Source: an uncultured delta proteobacterium (GTDB lineage Bacteria; Desulfobacterota; Syntrophorhabdia; Syntrophorhabdales; Syntrophorhabdaceae). Taken from it: a stretch of 33,040 nucleotides of DNA. Both the position numbers and the translations under genes were made by a program. Position 1 is the stretch's first letter. Every line of letters starts with the position of its first letter. The notes under the pieces are model-generated. The model was given only the letters and a program-made list of their open reading frames with translations, ran no database searches and was not told where the DNA came from. Below, piece by piece: positions 17,257 through 26,362 of the stretch. Location of the stretch: NCBI GenBank assembly GCA_903822335.1, contig CAIJOT010000008.1, positions 1 to 33,040 of the forward strand. The letters run 5' to 3'.

Positions 17257-18633
17257 ATGCATCTCATAGACAAGGTCAAAAAAATAATAGAAAAAGAAAA
17301 GCTCATAGAGGAAGGGGATCGGGTTCTCCTTGGAGCATCGGGTGGAATAGATTCAACCACACTTCTTTTTGTATTGCTCGAAATCAGGAACACATTGCCT
17401 TTTGAGCTTGGTATTGCCCATGTGAATCATTTGTTAAGGGGTATTGAGTCAGACAGGGATGAGGATTTCGTAAAAACTCTCGCTGACAGATACTCTACCC
17501 CATGTTATATAAAAAAGATTGATGTGAAAAAGTATGCAAAAAAATCTGGTATATCTATCCAGCATGCAGGGAGGGATGTACGATACGGTTTTTTTGAGGA
17601 AATAGTTAGAACAAAGAACTACAATAAAATTGCAATTGCCCATCACCTTGATGATCAGGTGGAAACATTTCTCTTAAGGATGTTGAAAGGCACGGGCATA
17701 AGAGGACTTTCTTCGATTCCCTTGAAGAGGAACAATATCGTTCGACCATTCCTCCACATATACAGGTCTGAAATAGAAGAGTATGCGAAAACGCACTCAA
17801 TCCCTTTTGTGGAAGATTCTTCCAATGAGAAGGTTGTATATGAGCGAAACTTCATAAGAAAATATATAACCCCTTTGATGGAAGAGTTAAACCCTGCTTT
17901 TAGAGAGAAGATTTTTTTATTGCTACAAGACCTTACCTCCATCAATGACCTGTTTGAAAAAAAGGCTGAAGAGTTCATGAAAAAAGAGGCGTGGTTTGAA
18001 GAAGGGGATATACATCTAAAAGTAGAAGCCCTGAAAAATACAGATGAAGAGACCAGATTCAGGGTAATAGCCCATTTGTTTACACAGATAGCGCCGGCAT
18101 TCATTCCTTTACGGGAGCACCTGCACCTGATAGAAAAAATCATCATGGGCAGTAAGCCAAACCTCAGTGTCATATTACCCCGAAGCATCATAGCCAAGAA
18201 GGTATATGATGAACTCATATTCACGAAAAAGCCTCCCATGCCTGTGATAAAAGATATATTGCCAGTGAAGGCAGGCAAGAACATACTCAAACCCTTCGGA
18301 CTTAGCCTTGAAGTTTCCCAATCCCATGATAAACGTGTCGAATTTCAGTCAGACAGAAATGTTGCGTTTTTTGATAAAGACAAAACAGGAAGTTTATATG
18401 TAAGAACTTTTCTGGAGGGTGACAGGTTTTTTCCCCTTGGCATGAAAGATTCCATAAAATTGAAGGATTTTTTTATATCACAGAAGATTCCAAAGGAAAA
18501 AAGAAGGCATATTCCGCTTCTTATCTCGGGCAGGGATATCATCTGGATTATTGGTTACAGAATTGATGAGAGGTATAAGGTGGCAGAGGATACGAGAAAT
18601 ATACTTAAAATTGTTGCAAGGACCTATCAATGA
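17257..18633 (+). CDS. tilS: tRNA(Ile)-lysidine synthase
   Basis: 458 residues from the ATG at 17257 (MHLIDKVKKIIEKEKLI). The open frame runs further upstream, but that part overlaps fmdB and is not family-like. The ATP-pyrophosphatase motif LGASGGIDSTTLL has SGGIDS at 28-33. N-terminal ATPase blocks VNHLLRGIESDRDEDFV and IAIAHHLDDQVETFLLRMLKGTG follow, with a C-terminal substrate domain (FLEGDRFFPLGM, then KIPKEKRRHIPLL). It converts C34 of the AUA-reading tRNA-Ile to lysidine, an essential step. The ribosome site is weak, suggesting coupling to the gene upstream. It overlaps the next gene by 4 bases. Confidence 0.95.
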   Translation: MHLIDKVKKIIEKEKLIEEGDRVLLGASGGIDSTTLLFVLLEIRNTLPFELGIAHVNHLLRGIESDRDEDFVKTLADRYSTPCYIKKIDVKKYAKKSGISIQHAGRDVRYGFFEEIVRTKNYNKIAIAHHLDDQVETFLLRMLKGTGIRGLSSIPLKRNNIVRPFLHIYRSEIEEYAKTHSIPFVEDSSNEKVVYERNFIRKYITPLMEELNPAFREKIFLLLQDLTSINDLFEKKAEEFMKKEAWFEEGDIHLKVEALKNTDEETRFRVIAHLFTQIAPAFIPLREHLHLIEKIIMGSKPNLSVILPRSIIAKKVYDELIFTKKPPMPVIKDILPVKAGKNILKPFGLSLEVSQSHDKRVEFQSDRNVAFFDKDKTGSLYVRTFLEGDRFFPLGMKDSIKLKDFFISQKIPKEKRRHIPLLISGRDIIWIIGYRIDERYKVAEDTRNILKIVARTYQ

Positions 18634-19457
18634 TAGTGAAAACTGCAAATAAAAACCCGTGGATTGTACTTATTCATGGATTTGGTGTTACGGAAAAGGT
18701 GTGGTTCGCACCACTCGATGAAAAAACCCTGTTTATGTCTTTCAGAACACTGTTGAAGGAAGAAAAGGAGGTCATCTCTTTTTCAGAAAGATTGAAAGAA
18801 CATTATAATATTGCAAGCTGGACCCAGGGTGCCCATGGAACAATTGACGACGCAGTAATTGAATTGAAAAACCTGGTAGATGCCCTTGATAGCCAGAATA
18901 TGTTTTTTGTAGCGCATTCAAGAGGTGGGCTTGTAGCGAGACGGGCTATACAGCAATATGGATTGAAACCCAAAGCACTGATATGTCTTTCAACGCCTCA
19001 TCATGGAAGTCGGTTTGCAGATCTGGTGATGAGATACTTCACAGGTATTACTTTCTTTCTCCCCTCAGTGAAACCCCATGCTTCTCCCATCAGGGAGCTC
19101 TGTACTGACTCTGATATTGTGAAAGAAATGAACCAGCCAGGACAGATTGAAAAGGAAAAACATGTGCCCCATTACGATATCGCCGGTAATTCAACAGCGT
19201 TTTTTGGGATCAGGATGAAGATATACGGCAAGGATATGATCCTTTTCCATGTGATGCGTTCAATAGAGAGAATATTTGGTTCGATGCTCATCCCTGAATG
19301 GAGAAATGGTGAGGGGGATGGTTTTGTCAAGACGAGTGACAGCAAATCCCCCCTCACATCAGATGGGTGTTTCCATATATTACCTGTCAACCATTCAAAC
19401 ATTCTGGTCAGGAAGGATGTGTACAGTATAATCTATAACATCCTTCAAACTTTTTAA
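18630..19457 (+). CDS. Alpha/beta hydrolase, lipase/PGAP1-like
   Basis: 275 residues. The oxyanion-hole HGF (16-18) in WIVLIHGFGV and the nucleophile elbow AHSRGG with Ser97 mark an alpha/beta hydrolase. The elbow reads HSRGG rather than GxSxG, common in triacylglycerol-lipase/esterase EstA-like proteins, followed by STPHHGS, also typical of lipases. The catalytic His is probably in LPVNHSN near the end. No signal peptide, so cytoplasmic. The start overlaps the tilS stop (ATGATAG). Substrate unknown. Confidence 0.8.
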   Translation: MIVKTANKNPWIVLIHGFGVTEKVWFAPLDEKTLFMSFRTLLKEEKEVISFSERLKEHYNIASWTQGAHGTIDDAVIELKNLVDALDSQNMFFVAHSRGGLVARRAIQQYGLKPKALICLSTPHHGSRFADLVMRYFTGITFFLPSVKPHASPIRELCTDSDIVKEMNQPGQIEKEKHVPHYDIAGNSTAFFGIRMKIYGKDMILFHVMRSIERIFGSMLIPEWRNGEGDGFVKTSDSKSPLTSDGCFHILPVNHSNILVRKDVYSIIYNILQTF

Positions 19458-19511
19458 AATTTGCATGTAGCACTGATAGCAAATTATCTGTAAACCATGA
19501 AAATATTATGA

Positions 19512-19539
19512 TTGACAAGATAGCGTGGAATATTGTAAA
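19512..19539 (+). promoter_or_regulatory. Possible promoter for the PK-C protein and aminotransferase
   Basis: TTGACA at 19512-19517 is perfect; the best-spaced -10 is TGTAAA at 19534-19539 (16-base spacer, 4/6 match). It is the only reasonable promoter in the 210-base gap before 19668. Confidence 0.4.
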
Positions 19540-19577
19540 CAGTAACCTCCGACGGCGCTTCGCATAGTGTTTGCACA

Positions 19578-19640
19578 GAGCGTGGAGCGTAGAGGTTTCA
19601 AAGAACTGAACGCTAAATGCTGCACGATAAATGCTCAGGA
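19578..19640. repeat. Intergenic slipped-word repeat patch
   Basis: Words GAGCGTGGAGCGTAGAG, then AACGCTAAATGCT and GATAAATGCTC, the same kind as at 4520-4620. The exact 13-mer GTGGAGCGTAGAG at 19582-19594 matches 4526-4538. The GCGTAG and CGCTA words are near-complementary. Confidence 0.6.
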
Positions 19641-19667
19641 AAAGAACCGTGAAACAGGAGTAACGCC

Positions 19668-20219
19668 ATGCATTACGAAAAGTCTGGTATTGAACATACA
19701 GAAGAAACTATTGAATTTGCCTTAAAATATGCAGAAAAAAATGGGATGCAGCATATTGTCATTGCTTCCACAACTGGTTATTCTGCTGAAAAGATGCTCG
19801 GGAAATACAAAAAGGGGGTCCATAAGATAGTTGTTGTAACCCATAATACAGGTTTTAAAGAAGAGGGGGTTCAGACATTCCCTGATGATTTGAGGAAAAA
19901 ATTAACCGACAGCGGCATAAAGGTGCATACAGGTACAATGGTCTTGAGGAGTCTTGGAACAGCAATTCGTGAACTGACAGGCTATTCGGAACAGGAGCTG
20001 ATAGCAAATACCTTAAGGATGTTCTCCCAGGGTGTCAAGGTATGTGTGGAAATTATTGCAATGGCAGCGGATAGCGGAGTGATCCCTTTTTCTGACGTAA
20101 TTGCTATAGCGGGAACAGGGAAAGGGGCAGATACAGCGTGCCTTATAAGAGCAAACTCTTCCAACAAATTCTTCAAAATCAAAGTGAAAGAAATTATTAT
20201 AAAACCAAAGGAGTTTTAA
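19668..20219 (+). CDS. Stand-alone pyruvate-kinase C-terminal (alpha/beta) domain protein
   Basis: 183 residues. The pattern ETIEFALKYAEKNGMQHIVI, STTGYSAEKML, VVVTHNTGFKEEG, and late DVIAIAGTGKGADTACLI matches the PK_C domain found alone in many archaea and anaerobic bacteria. There is no catalytic barrel, so it is not a pyruvate kinase. In the full enzyme this domain binds allosteric sugar phosphates, so a sensor or regulatory role is plausible but unproven. The ribosome site is AGGAG before the ATG. Its TAA is immediately followed by the ATG of the aminotransferase, so the pair is co-transcribed. Confidence 0.82.
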   Translation: MHYEKSGIEHTEETIEFALKYAEKNGMQHIVIASTTGYSAEKMLGKYKKGVHKIVVVTHNTGFKEEGVQTFPDDLRKKLTDSGIKVHTGTMVLRSLGTAIRELTGYSEQELIANTLRMFSQGVKVCVEIIAMAADSGVIPFSDVIAIAGTGKGADTACLIRANSSNKFFKIKVKEIIIKPKEF

Positions 20220-21410
20220 ATGCTTTCAGAAAGAGCAAATTCACTCAAACCGTCACCAACTTTGGCAATTACGGCAAAGGAAAAGGCGCTCATGGCACAG
20301 GGACTGGATATTGCAGGATTTGGAGCAGGAGAACCGGATTTTGACACTCCTCAACACATAAAACAGGCAGCGATTGATGCCATCAATGAGGGTTTCACAA
20401 AATACACACCGGTGGCGGGCATTGATCCACTTAAAGATGCAATAATCGAGAAGTTCAAGAGAGACAACGGTCTCACGTATAAGAGGGAAGAAATTATTGT
20501 TTCCTGCGGTGGAAAACATGGTCTATACAACCTTTTTCAGGTGCTCTTTCAGGAAGGGGACGAGGTCATAGTCCCTATCCCTTACTGGGTATCCTATCCG
20601 CCTATGATAGAACTTGCTGATGCAAAACCTGTCCTCATAGAGACTCATGAAGAAGAAGATTATCAGGTTACAGGAGCTATGCTGAAGAAATATATAACAA
20701 AAAAGACGAAGGGGATAGTCCTCAACTATCCGTCTAATCCGGTTGGTTCCGTTTTCAGCCTTGAGAACCTGGGAGCGATCGGTAAGCTTGCGGTGGAAAA
20801 CAACCTTTATATTATATCTGATGAGATCTATGAGAAGCTGGCCTATGACGGTTACAAACATGTGAGTATCGCATCGATCGATAATGCTTTCAAGGAAAGG
20901 ACGATTATTACCCACGGTGTATCGAAGACATACTCCATGACGGGATGGAGAATAGGTTTTGCTGCAGGGCCGAAAGAGATCATCCAGGCGATGTCGAATA
21001 TACAGAGCCAAAGCACCTCGAATCCTACTTCCATCTCTCAAAGGGCAGCCATAGCTGCACTCAATGGGCCGCAGGATTTCATAGGCATGATGGTCGGTGA
21101 ATTTCAGAAGAGAAGAGACTACCTGGTGGGAGAACTCAGGAGCATCCAAGGTGTGACGTGTTACAACCCAAAAGGTACTTTCTACGTATTCCCGAATTTC
21201 AATAAAATTCTCGGCAAAAGTTATAAGGGTAAGGCCATTGCCTCGTCAGCGGCCTTGACAGAGCTTCTTCTTGAGGAATTCCATACAGCAGTTGTGCCAG
21301 GCGTTGAGTTTGGTAAGGAAGGCTATCTCAGACTCTCCTTTGCCACCTCCATGGAAGTCATTAAGAAAGGAATTGAAAGGATAAAAAAGGCAGCAGAAGC
21401 GCTGGAATAA
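20220..21410 (+). CDS. Class I aspartate aminotransferase
   Basis: 396 residues, subgroup Ib-like. The pyridoxal-phosphate lysine is Lys236 in THGVSKTYSMTGWRIG. Asn173 in YPSNPVG, Asp201 and Tyr204 in IISDEIYEKLAYD, and the C-terminal arginine in YLRLSFATS complete the site. It moves the amino group between aspartate and 2-oxoglutarate; related enzymes also take aromatic substrates, so the exact donor is uncertain. An AAAGGAG ribosome site lies in the last codons of the PK-C gene, directly abutting the start. Confidence 0.93.
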   Translation: MLSERANSLKPSPTLAITAKEKALMAQGLDIAGFGAGEPDFDTPQHIKQAAIDAINEGFTKYTPVAGIDPLKDAIIEKFKRDNGLTYKREEIIVSCGGKHGLYNLFQVLFQEGDEVIVPIPYWVSYPPMIELADAKPVLIETHEEEDYQVTGAMLKKYITKKTKGIVLNYPSNPVGSVFSLENLGAIGKLAVENNLYIISDEIYEKLAYDGYKHVSIASIDNAFKERTIITHGVSKTYSMTGWRIGFAAGPKEIIQAMSNIQSQSTSNPTSISQRAAIAALNGPQDFIGMMVGEFQKRRDYLVGELRSIQGVTCYNPKGTFYVFPNFNKILGKSYKGKAIASSAALTELLLEEFHTAVVPGVEFGKEGYLRLSFATSMEVIKKGIERIKKAAEALE

Positions 21411-21954
21411 AGTCGGTAAGCAGTAAGTAGTGAGAAGTAAGCAGCTACTGTCTACTGTCCTGTCCTGCAAATTACCTTTACAGTTCAATTGCTTTTCTTG
21501 TCGAATTGTAGAAAAGAGATTCCCTTCGCACTCCGGCACTCCATTCCCGACCATTCTCACACTTGATTCATTTGATGCGCAACGGAGCGAACCACTTAAA
21601 GCCCAAGCGTGCGCATCATTCCTTATCGGGAACATTCAAACCATTGCGGGGTACCAGGAGGTTTAAGGGTCGCCCCCGGACATTTTGCTCGACAATACCT
21701 TCGCAATTAAACCGTACCGTGATGTCGTGCTACAGAGAACCCCTTTTCTCTGGGTGACCCTCTCTCCCTTCACATAACAAGCGCACAAGCGCTCAGGCTT
21801 TATAGGTACAGTCGCCCATCCGCCAGCCAGGTATATTGAATTATTGGTGGTAATTTTAAAAATGAATGAGAAGAAATCTTAAGAAGTAGATGGAATGTCA
21901 AAGGGAATTATAAAAAACAGTTTAACAGGCAGGCAAAAAGCTGTACTGCTCCCT
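21411..21954. other. Long intergenic region without a recognisable gene
   Basis: It opens with a slipped-word patch of GTAAGCAGTAAGTAG and CTACTGTCTACTG type (21413-21462). Nested inverted pairs follow: TTCCCGA near 21544 with TCGGGAA near 21626, and GATGCGCA (21574-21581) with TGCGCATC (21610-21617). A 7-bp hairpin CAGAGAA/TTCTCTG lies at 21733-21752. Short open frames on both strands have no family look. It may hold decayed mobile DNA or a structured RNA; I see nothing decisive. Confidence 0.5.
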
Positions 21955-22401
21955 TTATTCTTTAGGATTGAATAAGGCCGGACGTTTACCTGTTTTTAAA
22001 TTTTTTAAATAATGAAAATAATTACCGAGGATCTCCCGGTGGTCGAAGGCAATCTGTTCCGGTAATGTATCTTCTTTGAAGACCTCTGCCGTCCGTGCAT
22101 CATCCCTTCCTTTCAGTGTGCCTTCACCATCTCCTATGAATACCACTGTTACGGTATGAAACCTCGGGTCTCTCCCCGGTTTTGAGTAAGCATGGAACTG
22201 TCCAATCAATTGTATATCCAATGATGTTTCCTCTTTGGCTTCCCTGATCGCCGCCTCTTCAAGAGATTCGCCAATATCCACAAATCCACCTGGTAATGCC
22301 CATCCAGGAGGATAGTTTTTCCGTTCAATGAGGACAATCCCTCCTTTGTATCGGATAACAATATCAACTGTGAGTAACGGGGTTTTTAGATCGGTTGACA
22401 C
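21955..22401 (-). CDS. Nudix hydrolase (ADP-ribose pyrophosphatase-like)
   Basis: 148 residues from a GTG at 22401 with AGGTGATAA just upstream. The Nudix box runs from Gly39: [22 protein letters not shown], matching G-x5-E-x7-RE-x2-EE. The last glycine is replaced by Ser60, a tolerated change. The upstream PPGWALPGG and the downstream [20 protein letters not shown] are typical of ADP-ribose pyrophosphatases, which cleave nucleoside diphosphates linked to another moiety. It is divergent from the amidohydrolase gene. Confidence 0.9.
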   Translation of the reverse strand: MSTDLKTPLLTVDIVIRYKGGIVLIERKNYPPGWALPGGFVDIGESLEEAAIREAKEETSLDIQLIGQFHAYSKPGRDPRFHTVTVVFIGDGEGTLKGRDDARTAEVFKEDTLPEQIAFDHREILGNYFHYLKNLKTGKRPALFNPKE

Positions 22402-22429
22402 TTATCACCTTCAATAAATTGGTCTATAG

Positions 22430-22530
22430 TAAAGCGGTAAGGAGTAAGCAATATGCAGCAAAAAATTCTTTACCTTGTTCTTCTCCTGGTCTTATTTCTT
22501 CTTACTGCTTACTTCATACTGCCTGCTGTT
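22430..22530. repeat. Slipped-word repeat patch before the amidohydrolase gene
   Basis: GTAAGGAGTAAGCAATATGCAG on the left and TACTGCTTACTTCATACTGC on the right are near reverse complements, able to form a long imperfect hairpin around 22433-22527. It is in frame with the downstream gene and falsely lengthens that open frame by 59 codons. Confidence 0.55.
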
Positions 22531-22571
22531 CTTTACAACAACATACCATTTATGTTATTCATCTTTCAGTT

Positions 22572-23312
22572 ATGGATTTTGGACTTATCATTGACAGCCA
22601 CTCACACTGGGGGCCATCCATAACCCTTGGAATGGATGTCACAACAAGAGAGCTTTTGAGACAGCGGGAAGAATCCGGCATACAATATGTGGTTATCATC
22701 CCATTTCCCTCAACGGCAATAGAGAGTAACGATATTAATGTCCGGCTATTGGATGAAAGCAAAAAGGTAAAAAACTTTATACCATACCATTACATAAGGG
22801 AAGACTTTGACAGGGAAGACTTTGAGCCAATACCGGAAGTATATTACGGAGGTAAATGGCACTGGATGAGGGGATGGCAGGATTCAGCCTCCAACTACAG
22901 GGTGCTTGAGGACAAAGCATTACCGGAACTCATCGAAAAGTTGAAGAAGATTGATAAACCGATTATCTTTGAAGAGGAACTGTCTTTTACAGAAAGGTTC
23001 GTCGAGATGTGTGATGGTTTAAAGCTCATTATTCCCCATCTTGGTATACTCGGCGGGAATCCATTGGATTTTCTGAAAAGCTTTAAGAGTAACGAGTCAA
23101 TATATTTTGATACCGCCCTTGGGCAGAAGGATACAATATTGAAATTTGTCCAGACTATAGGCGCTGAAAGGGTTTTGTTTGGCTCAGATGTCCCTTTTAG
23201 TTATATGAGCAGTGAGCTATCCAAAGTCCTCACATTGCCAATACCTGATGAAGAAAAGGAGATGCTCCTCTCGAAAAACTTCATAAGGTTAACAGGGTTT
23301 AAAGCGATATAG
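22572..23312 (+). CDS. Amidohydrolase (PF04909-type metal-dependent hydrolase)
   Basis: 246 residues from ATG 22572 (MDFGLIIDSHSHWGP). The frame is open back to 22395, but that stretch is a slipped-word repeat and unlike protein. The N-terminal metal motif HSH (10-12), a middle LIIPHLG and the late aspartate in VLFGSDVPFS fit the amidohydrolase-2 family, which includes decarboxylases such as ACMSD and 4-oxalomesaconate hydratase-like enzymes. The reaction is not deducible. No Shine-Dalgarno is obvious before this ATG, so the start is less sure than the family. Confidence 0.78.
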   Translation: MDFGLIIDSHSHWGPSITLGMDVTTRELLRQREESGIQYVVIIPFPSTAIESNDINVRLLDESKKVKNFIPYHYIREDFDREDFEPIPEVYYGGKWHWMRGWQDSASNYRVLEDKALPELIEKLKKIDKPIIFEEELSFTERFVEMCDGLKLIIPHLGILGGNPLDFLKSFKSNESIYFDTALGQKDTILKFVQTIGAERVLFGSDVPFSYMSSELSKVLTLPIPDEEKEMLLSKNFIRLTGFKAI

Positions 23313-23392
23313 CTTTATATGCGTTCAACAGCCCATCCAAAGAAAGATTGAGAGGAATTGCAGGGCAGGGGACGTTGGACTGATAGGTTAAG

Positions 23393-25522
23393 ATGGGGTA
23401 CACATTACAACACTCCACACACAAACATACTGAAAGAGGTCGTTATTATCCCCTTGGTGCAACCCTGCTTGAAGATGGGGTTAATTTTGCCATTTATTCT
23501 CAATATGCAAAAGAGGTTTTCCTTCTCCTCTTTGACAGTGAAGATGGAGAACCAACAGATATCATAAGGCTAAAAAATCCTACAAAATATATCTGGCATG
23601 CCTTTGTTCGCGGGTTAAAGGAAGGGCAGCTGTATGGGTATAAGGTAAGGGGTGATTATAATCCAGCGTATGGGATGAGGTTTAATGAGCATAAATTATT
23701 GATAGACCCCTATGCGAAAGCATTAACGGATAAATTTAAAAATATTGATAACCTCCTTTTTTCCTATGATCCAAATTCAACCGACAAAGACCTTTCCTTT
23801 GATGATCGTGACAACACACATATTGTGCCTAAATCTATTGTGATAGATGACCGCTTCGACTGGCAGGGAGACACCCGCCCAGATAACAGGCTGGAAAAAC
23901 TGATTATTTATGAAGTCCATCTAAAAGGATTCACCGCACACCCTTCCTCAGGTGTTAAAAATCCAGGAACGTATCTGGGTTTTATCGAAAAGATACCTTA
24001 CCTGAAAGATTTGGGAATCAATGCGGTGGAGTTCCTCCCGATTCATGAATATTATGTTGAGGATTTTCTTTCAGAAAGAGGGCTAACGAATTACTGGGGA
24101 TACAATTCCATAGGTTTTTTTGCTCCTGAATCATCTTTTAGTACGAAGAACTTTTTAGGTTGTCAGGTGAATGAGTTTAAAACCCTTGTGCGTGAGCTAC
24201 ACAAAGCAGGCATTGAAGTGATACTGGATGTTGTGTATAACCACACCGGTGAAGGCAACGAACGAGGACCCACGCTCTGTTTTAAGGGCATTGATAACCC
24301 AACTCACTATTGCCTTGGAGGATCTCCTCAGGAACCATACCGATACTATGTGGATTATACAGGATGTGGCAATAGTCTTAATCTTGCAAACAGCCATGTG
24401 ATAAGATTGGTCATGGATTCCCTTCGGTATTGGGTTGAAGTCATGCATGTTGATGGCTTCAGGTTTGACCTTGCCTCTATTCTGGGTCGAGACCAGGGGA
24501 TGTTTCAAAAAACAGCTTCTTTTTTTGATGCCATATCACAAGACCCTGTTTTAAACAGAATAAAGTTAATTGCCGAACCATGGGATTTGACAACCTATCA
24601 GGTAGGTAATTTCCCCATTGACTGGTCAGAATGGAATGGAAAGTTCAGAGATACTGTGCGTAAATTCGGTAAAGGCGATGGAGGAATGGCAAAAGACGTA
24701 GTATTCCGGTTAACGGGATCCGTGGACCTATATGGGGACGATGGGAGGTCGCCTTATAACAGTATTAATTTTATTACCTGTCATGATGGGTTTACCCTTT
24801 ATGACCTTGTTTCTTACAACTATAAGCATAATGGAGCAAATCTTGAGCATAATAATGACGGTTCCAATGACAATAATTCGTGGAACTGCGGGGTAGAGGG
24901 GGAGACCGATGACCCTAAAATCATCAAGCTAAGAAAACAGTTTATAAAGAATTATGCCTGTTATTTGATTTTTTCACAGGGTACCCCGATGATGCTCGCC
25001 GGCGATGAGTGCATGAGAACACAGAAAGGTAACAACAATGCGTACTGTCAGGACAATGAAATAAACTGGTTTAATTGGGATAACGTCAGACAACACGTAG
25101 ATATTTTAGAGTTTTTCAAGCAGGTTATTGCTTTAGAGAAAAGATATACTATTCTTCAGAGAAGGAAATTCTTCATGGGCGAGGACCTGGACAGCGATGG
25201 AGTGCCGGACATTTCATGGTTTGGACGGGATCTCGGGAAACCCCAATGGGATGACCCTGAACTCCGCACCCTGTGCTGTCAACTTGACGGGGGTGAAGAG
25301 GAATCAGAGCTTGGTGATTATCACCTTTTTGCAATTTTTAACGTTGATTTTAATGCTCAATCTACCATGCTTCCTCAACTAAAAAACGGGAAGAAATGGT
25401 ACAGGATTATTGATACGAGCCTTGAAAGCGGGAAAGACTTTCTTGAAGCCGGAAAGGAGATTCCTGTAAATCAATACTATATTGCCGACCCAAGAAGTAC
25501 TGTATTGCTGATCGGGAAGTAA
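23393..25522 (+). CDS. glgX: Glycogen debranching enzyme / isoamylase-type GH13
   Basis: 709 residues, the GlgX/TreX size. An N-terminal CBM48-like domain (YPLGATLLEDGVNFAIYS) precedes the barrel. DVVYNHTGEG is at 279-288, the nucleophile Asp359 lies in DGFRFDLAS, the acid/base Glu395 in LIAEPWDL and the stabiliser Asp465 in FITCHDGFTLYDLVSYN. It cleaves alpha-1,6 branches of glycogen or limit dextrin in the cytoplasm. With the GH57 enzyme at 4840 it implies stored glucan use. The ribosome site is weak (AGGTTAAG). No partner genes such as glgP lie in the window. Confidence 0.93.
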   Translation: MGYTLQHSTHKHTERGRYYPLGATLLEDGVNFAIYSQYAKEVFLLLFDSEDGEPTDIIRLKNPTKYIWHAFVRGLKEGQLYGYKVRGDYNPAYGMRFNEHKLLIDPYAKALTDKFKNIDNLLFSYDPNSTDKDLSFDDRDNTHIVPKSIVIDDRFDWQGDTRPDNRLEKLIIYEVHLKGFTAHPSSGVKNPGTYLGFIEKIPYLKDLGINAVEFLPIHEYYVEDFLSERGLTNYWGYNSIGFFAPESSFSTKNFLGCQVNEFKTLVRELHKAGIEVILDVVYNHTGEGNERGPTLCFKGIDNPTHYCLGGSPQEPYRYYVDYTGCGNSLNLANSHVIRLVMDSLRYWVEVMHVDGFRFDLASILGRDQGMFQKTASFFDAISQDPVLNRIKLIAEPWDLTTYQVGNFPIDWSEWNGKFRDTVRKFGKGDGGMAKDVVFRLTGSVDLYGDDGRSPYNSINFITCHDGFTLYDLVSYNYKHNGANLEHNNDGSNDNNSWNCGVEGETDDPKIIKLRKQFIKNYACYLIFSQGTPMMLAGDECMRTQKGNNNAYCQDNEINWFNWDNVRQHVDILEFFKQVIALEKRYTILQRRKFFMGEDLDSDGVPDISWFGRDLGKPQWDDPELRTLCCQLDGGEEESELGDYHLFAIFNVDFNAQSTMLPQLKNGKKWYRIIDTSLESGKDFLEAGKEIPVNQYYIADPRSTVLLIGK

Positions 25523-25588
25523 ATCGTTGCCTTTTTTTAAGGATACATAGTCTAATGTTGTTTGATAGAAGGCAGATAGAGGATAAAC

Positions 25589-26347
25589 TCACAGCATTAA
25601 TTTCTGCGGGTCAACCTCTTCCCTTAAAATCCTTAACTCTTCCTCTGATGGTGGCACGGACTCTATTGCTCTGGACACATCAATGGCGAACCCTGTATTT
25701 TCTATTATTCTGGCAATAGTAATCCCTGGATAATATTCAGCAAGGTACATCGCCCTTGTTGTCTCATCGAATTTCATTACCCCAAGGTTGGTGACAACCG
25801 CCATAGCCCCCCCTCTTTGGAGACCAAGCTCCCTTCTTGAATTGCCACCCTTATACCACCCAAGACTTGTAATGTAGTCAAGCCTTTCAACGAATCTTCT
25901 TTTTTCATGCTGTATAAAGGTGATCACACCAGAGGCAAAGGATGCCACGTCACAGGCTCCTCCGCTCCCGGAAAATCTTGTTTTGGGTCTGTGGTAATCG
26001 CCGATTACCGTTGTGTTAAGGTTTCCGTATTTGTCGATTTGAGCAGCCCCAAGGAAAGCAACGGTATGGAGTTTCCTGTGTCCCACAATAGAAAAGGCTT
26101 CAATCAATCCTGAGTTCAGACATGTTCCGCTCATTACCCTCAAATCTGCCACAGCCATAGGAATCTCTTCAAGGGATGGGTCAATGCCACCTGTCTCAAA
26201 AAAGACAACTGCCTTCGGGGCATAAACCTTTTTCGCAACTGTTGCAGCGAGCATTGATACCCCTGTTCCTGCGAAGAGTATGTCACCATCTTTTATGAAT
26301 CTTCCTGCACTGATTGCCATCATTTCGTTATCCGTATAGTTAGCCAT
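25589..26347 (-). CDS. gctB: CoA-transferase beta subunit, glutaconate CoA-transferase type
   Basis: 252 residues. The candidate catalytic glutamate is Glu51 in VVFFETGGID, where the family forms its glutamyl-CoA thioester. FLGAAQIDKYGNLNTTVIG and the glycine-rich GSGGACDVASFA are characteristic of the beta subunits. It lies 15 bases after the alpha-subunit gene, and together they would move CoA from acetyl-CoA to a dicarboxylate such as glutaconate or glutarate. The family also includes 3-oxoadipate and other CoA-transferases, so the substrate is inferred from the neighbours. Confidence 0.85.
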   Translation of the reverse strand: MANYTDNEMMAISAGRFIKDGDILFAGTGVSMLAATVAKKVYAPKAVVFFETGGIDPSLEEIPMAVADLRVMSGTCLNSGLIEAFSIVGHRKLHTVAFLGAAQIDKYGNLNTTVIGDYHRPKTRFSGSGGACDVASFASGVITFIQHEKRRFVERLDYITSLGWYKGGNSRRELGLQRGGAMAVVTNLGVMKFDETTRAMYLAEYYPGITIARIIENTGFAIDVSRAIESVPPSEEELRILREEVDPQKLML

Positions 26348-26362
26348 TCGCCGTACCTCCCG

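Noticed and set aside
17655-18290. 211-codon minus-strand open frame opposite tilS
   Set aside because: Antisense shadow of a well-supported gene; the composition is typical of a reverse-frame artefact.
20523-21149. 208-codon minus-strand open frame
   Set aside because: It lies wholly antisense to the aminotransferase gene and has no family resemblance.
22395-22571. 59-codon N-terminal extension of the amidohydrolase
   Set aside because: The stretch is a slipped-word repeat without protein character; the metal motif follows directly after the ATG at 22572.
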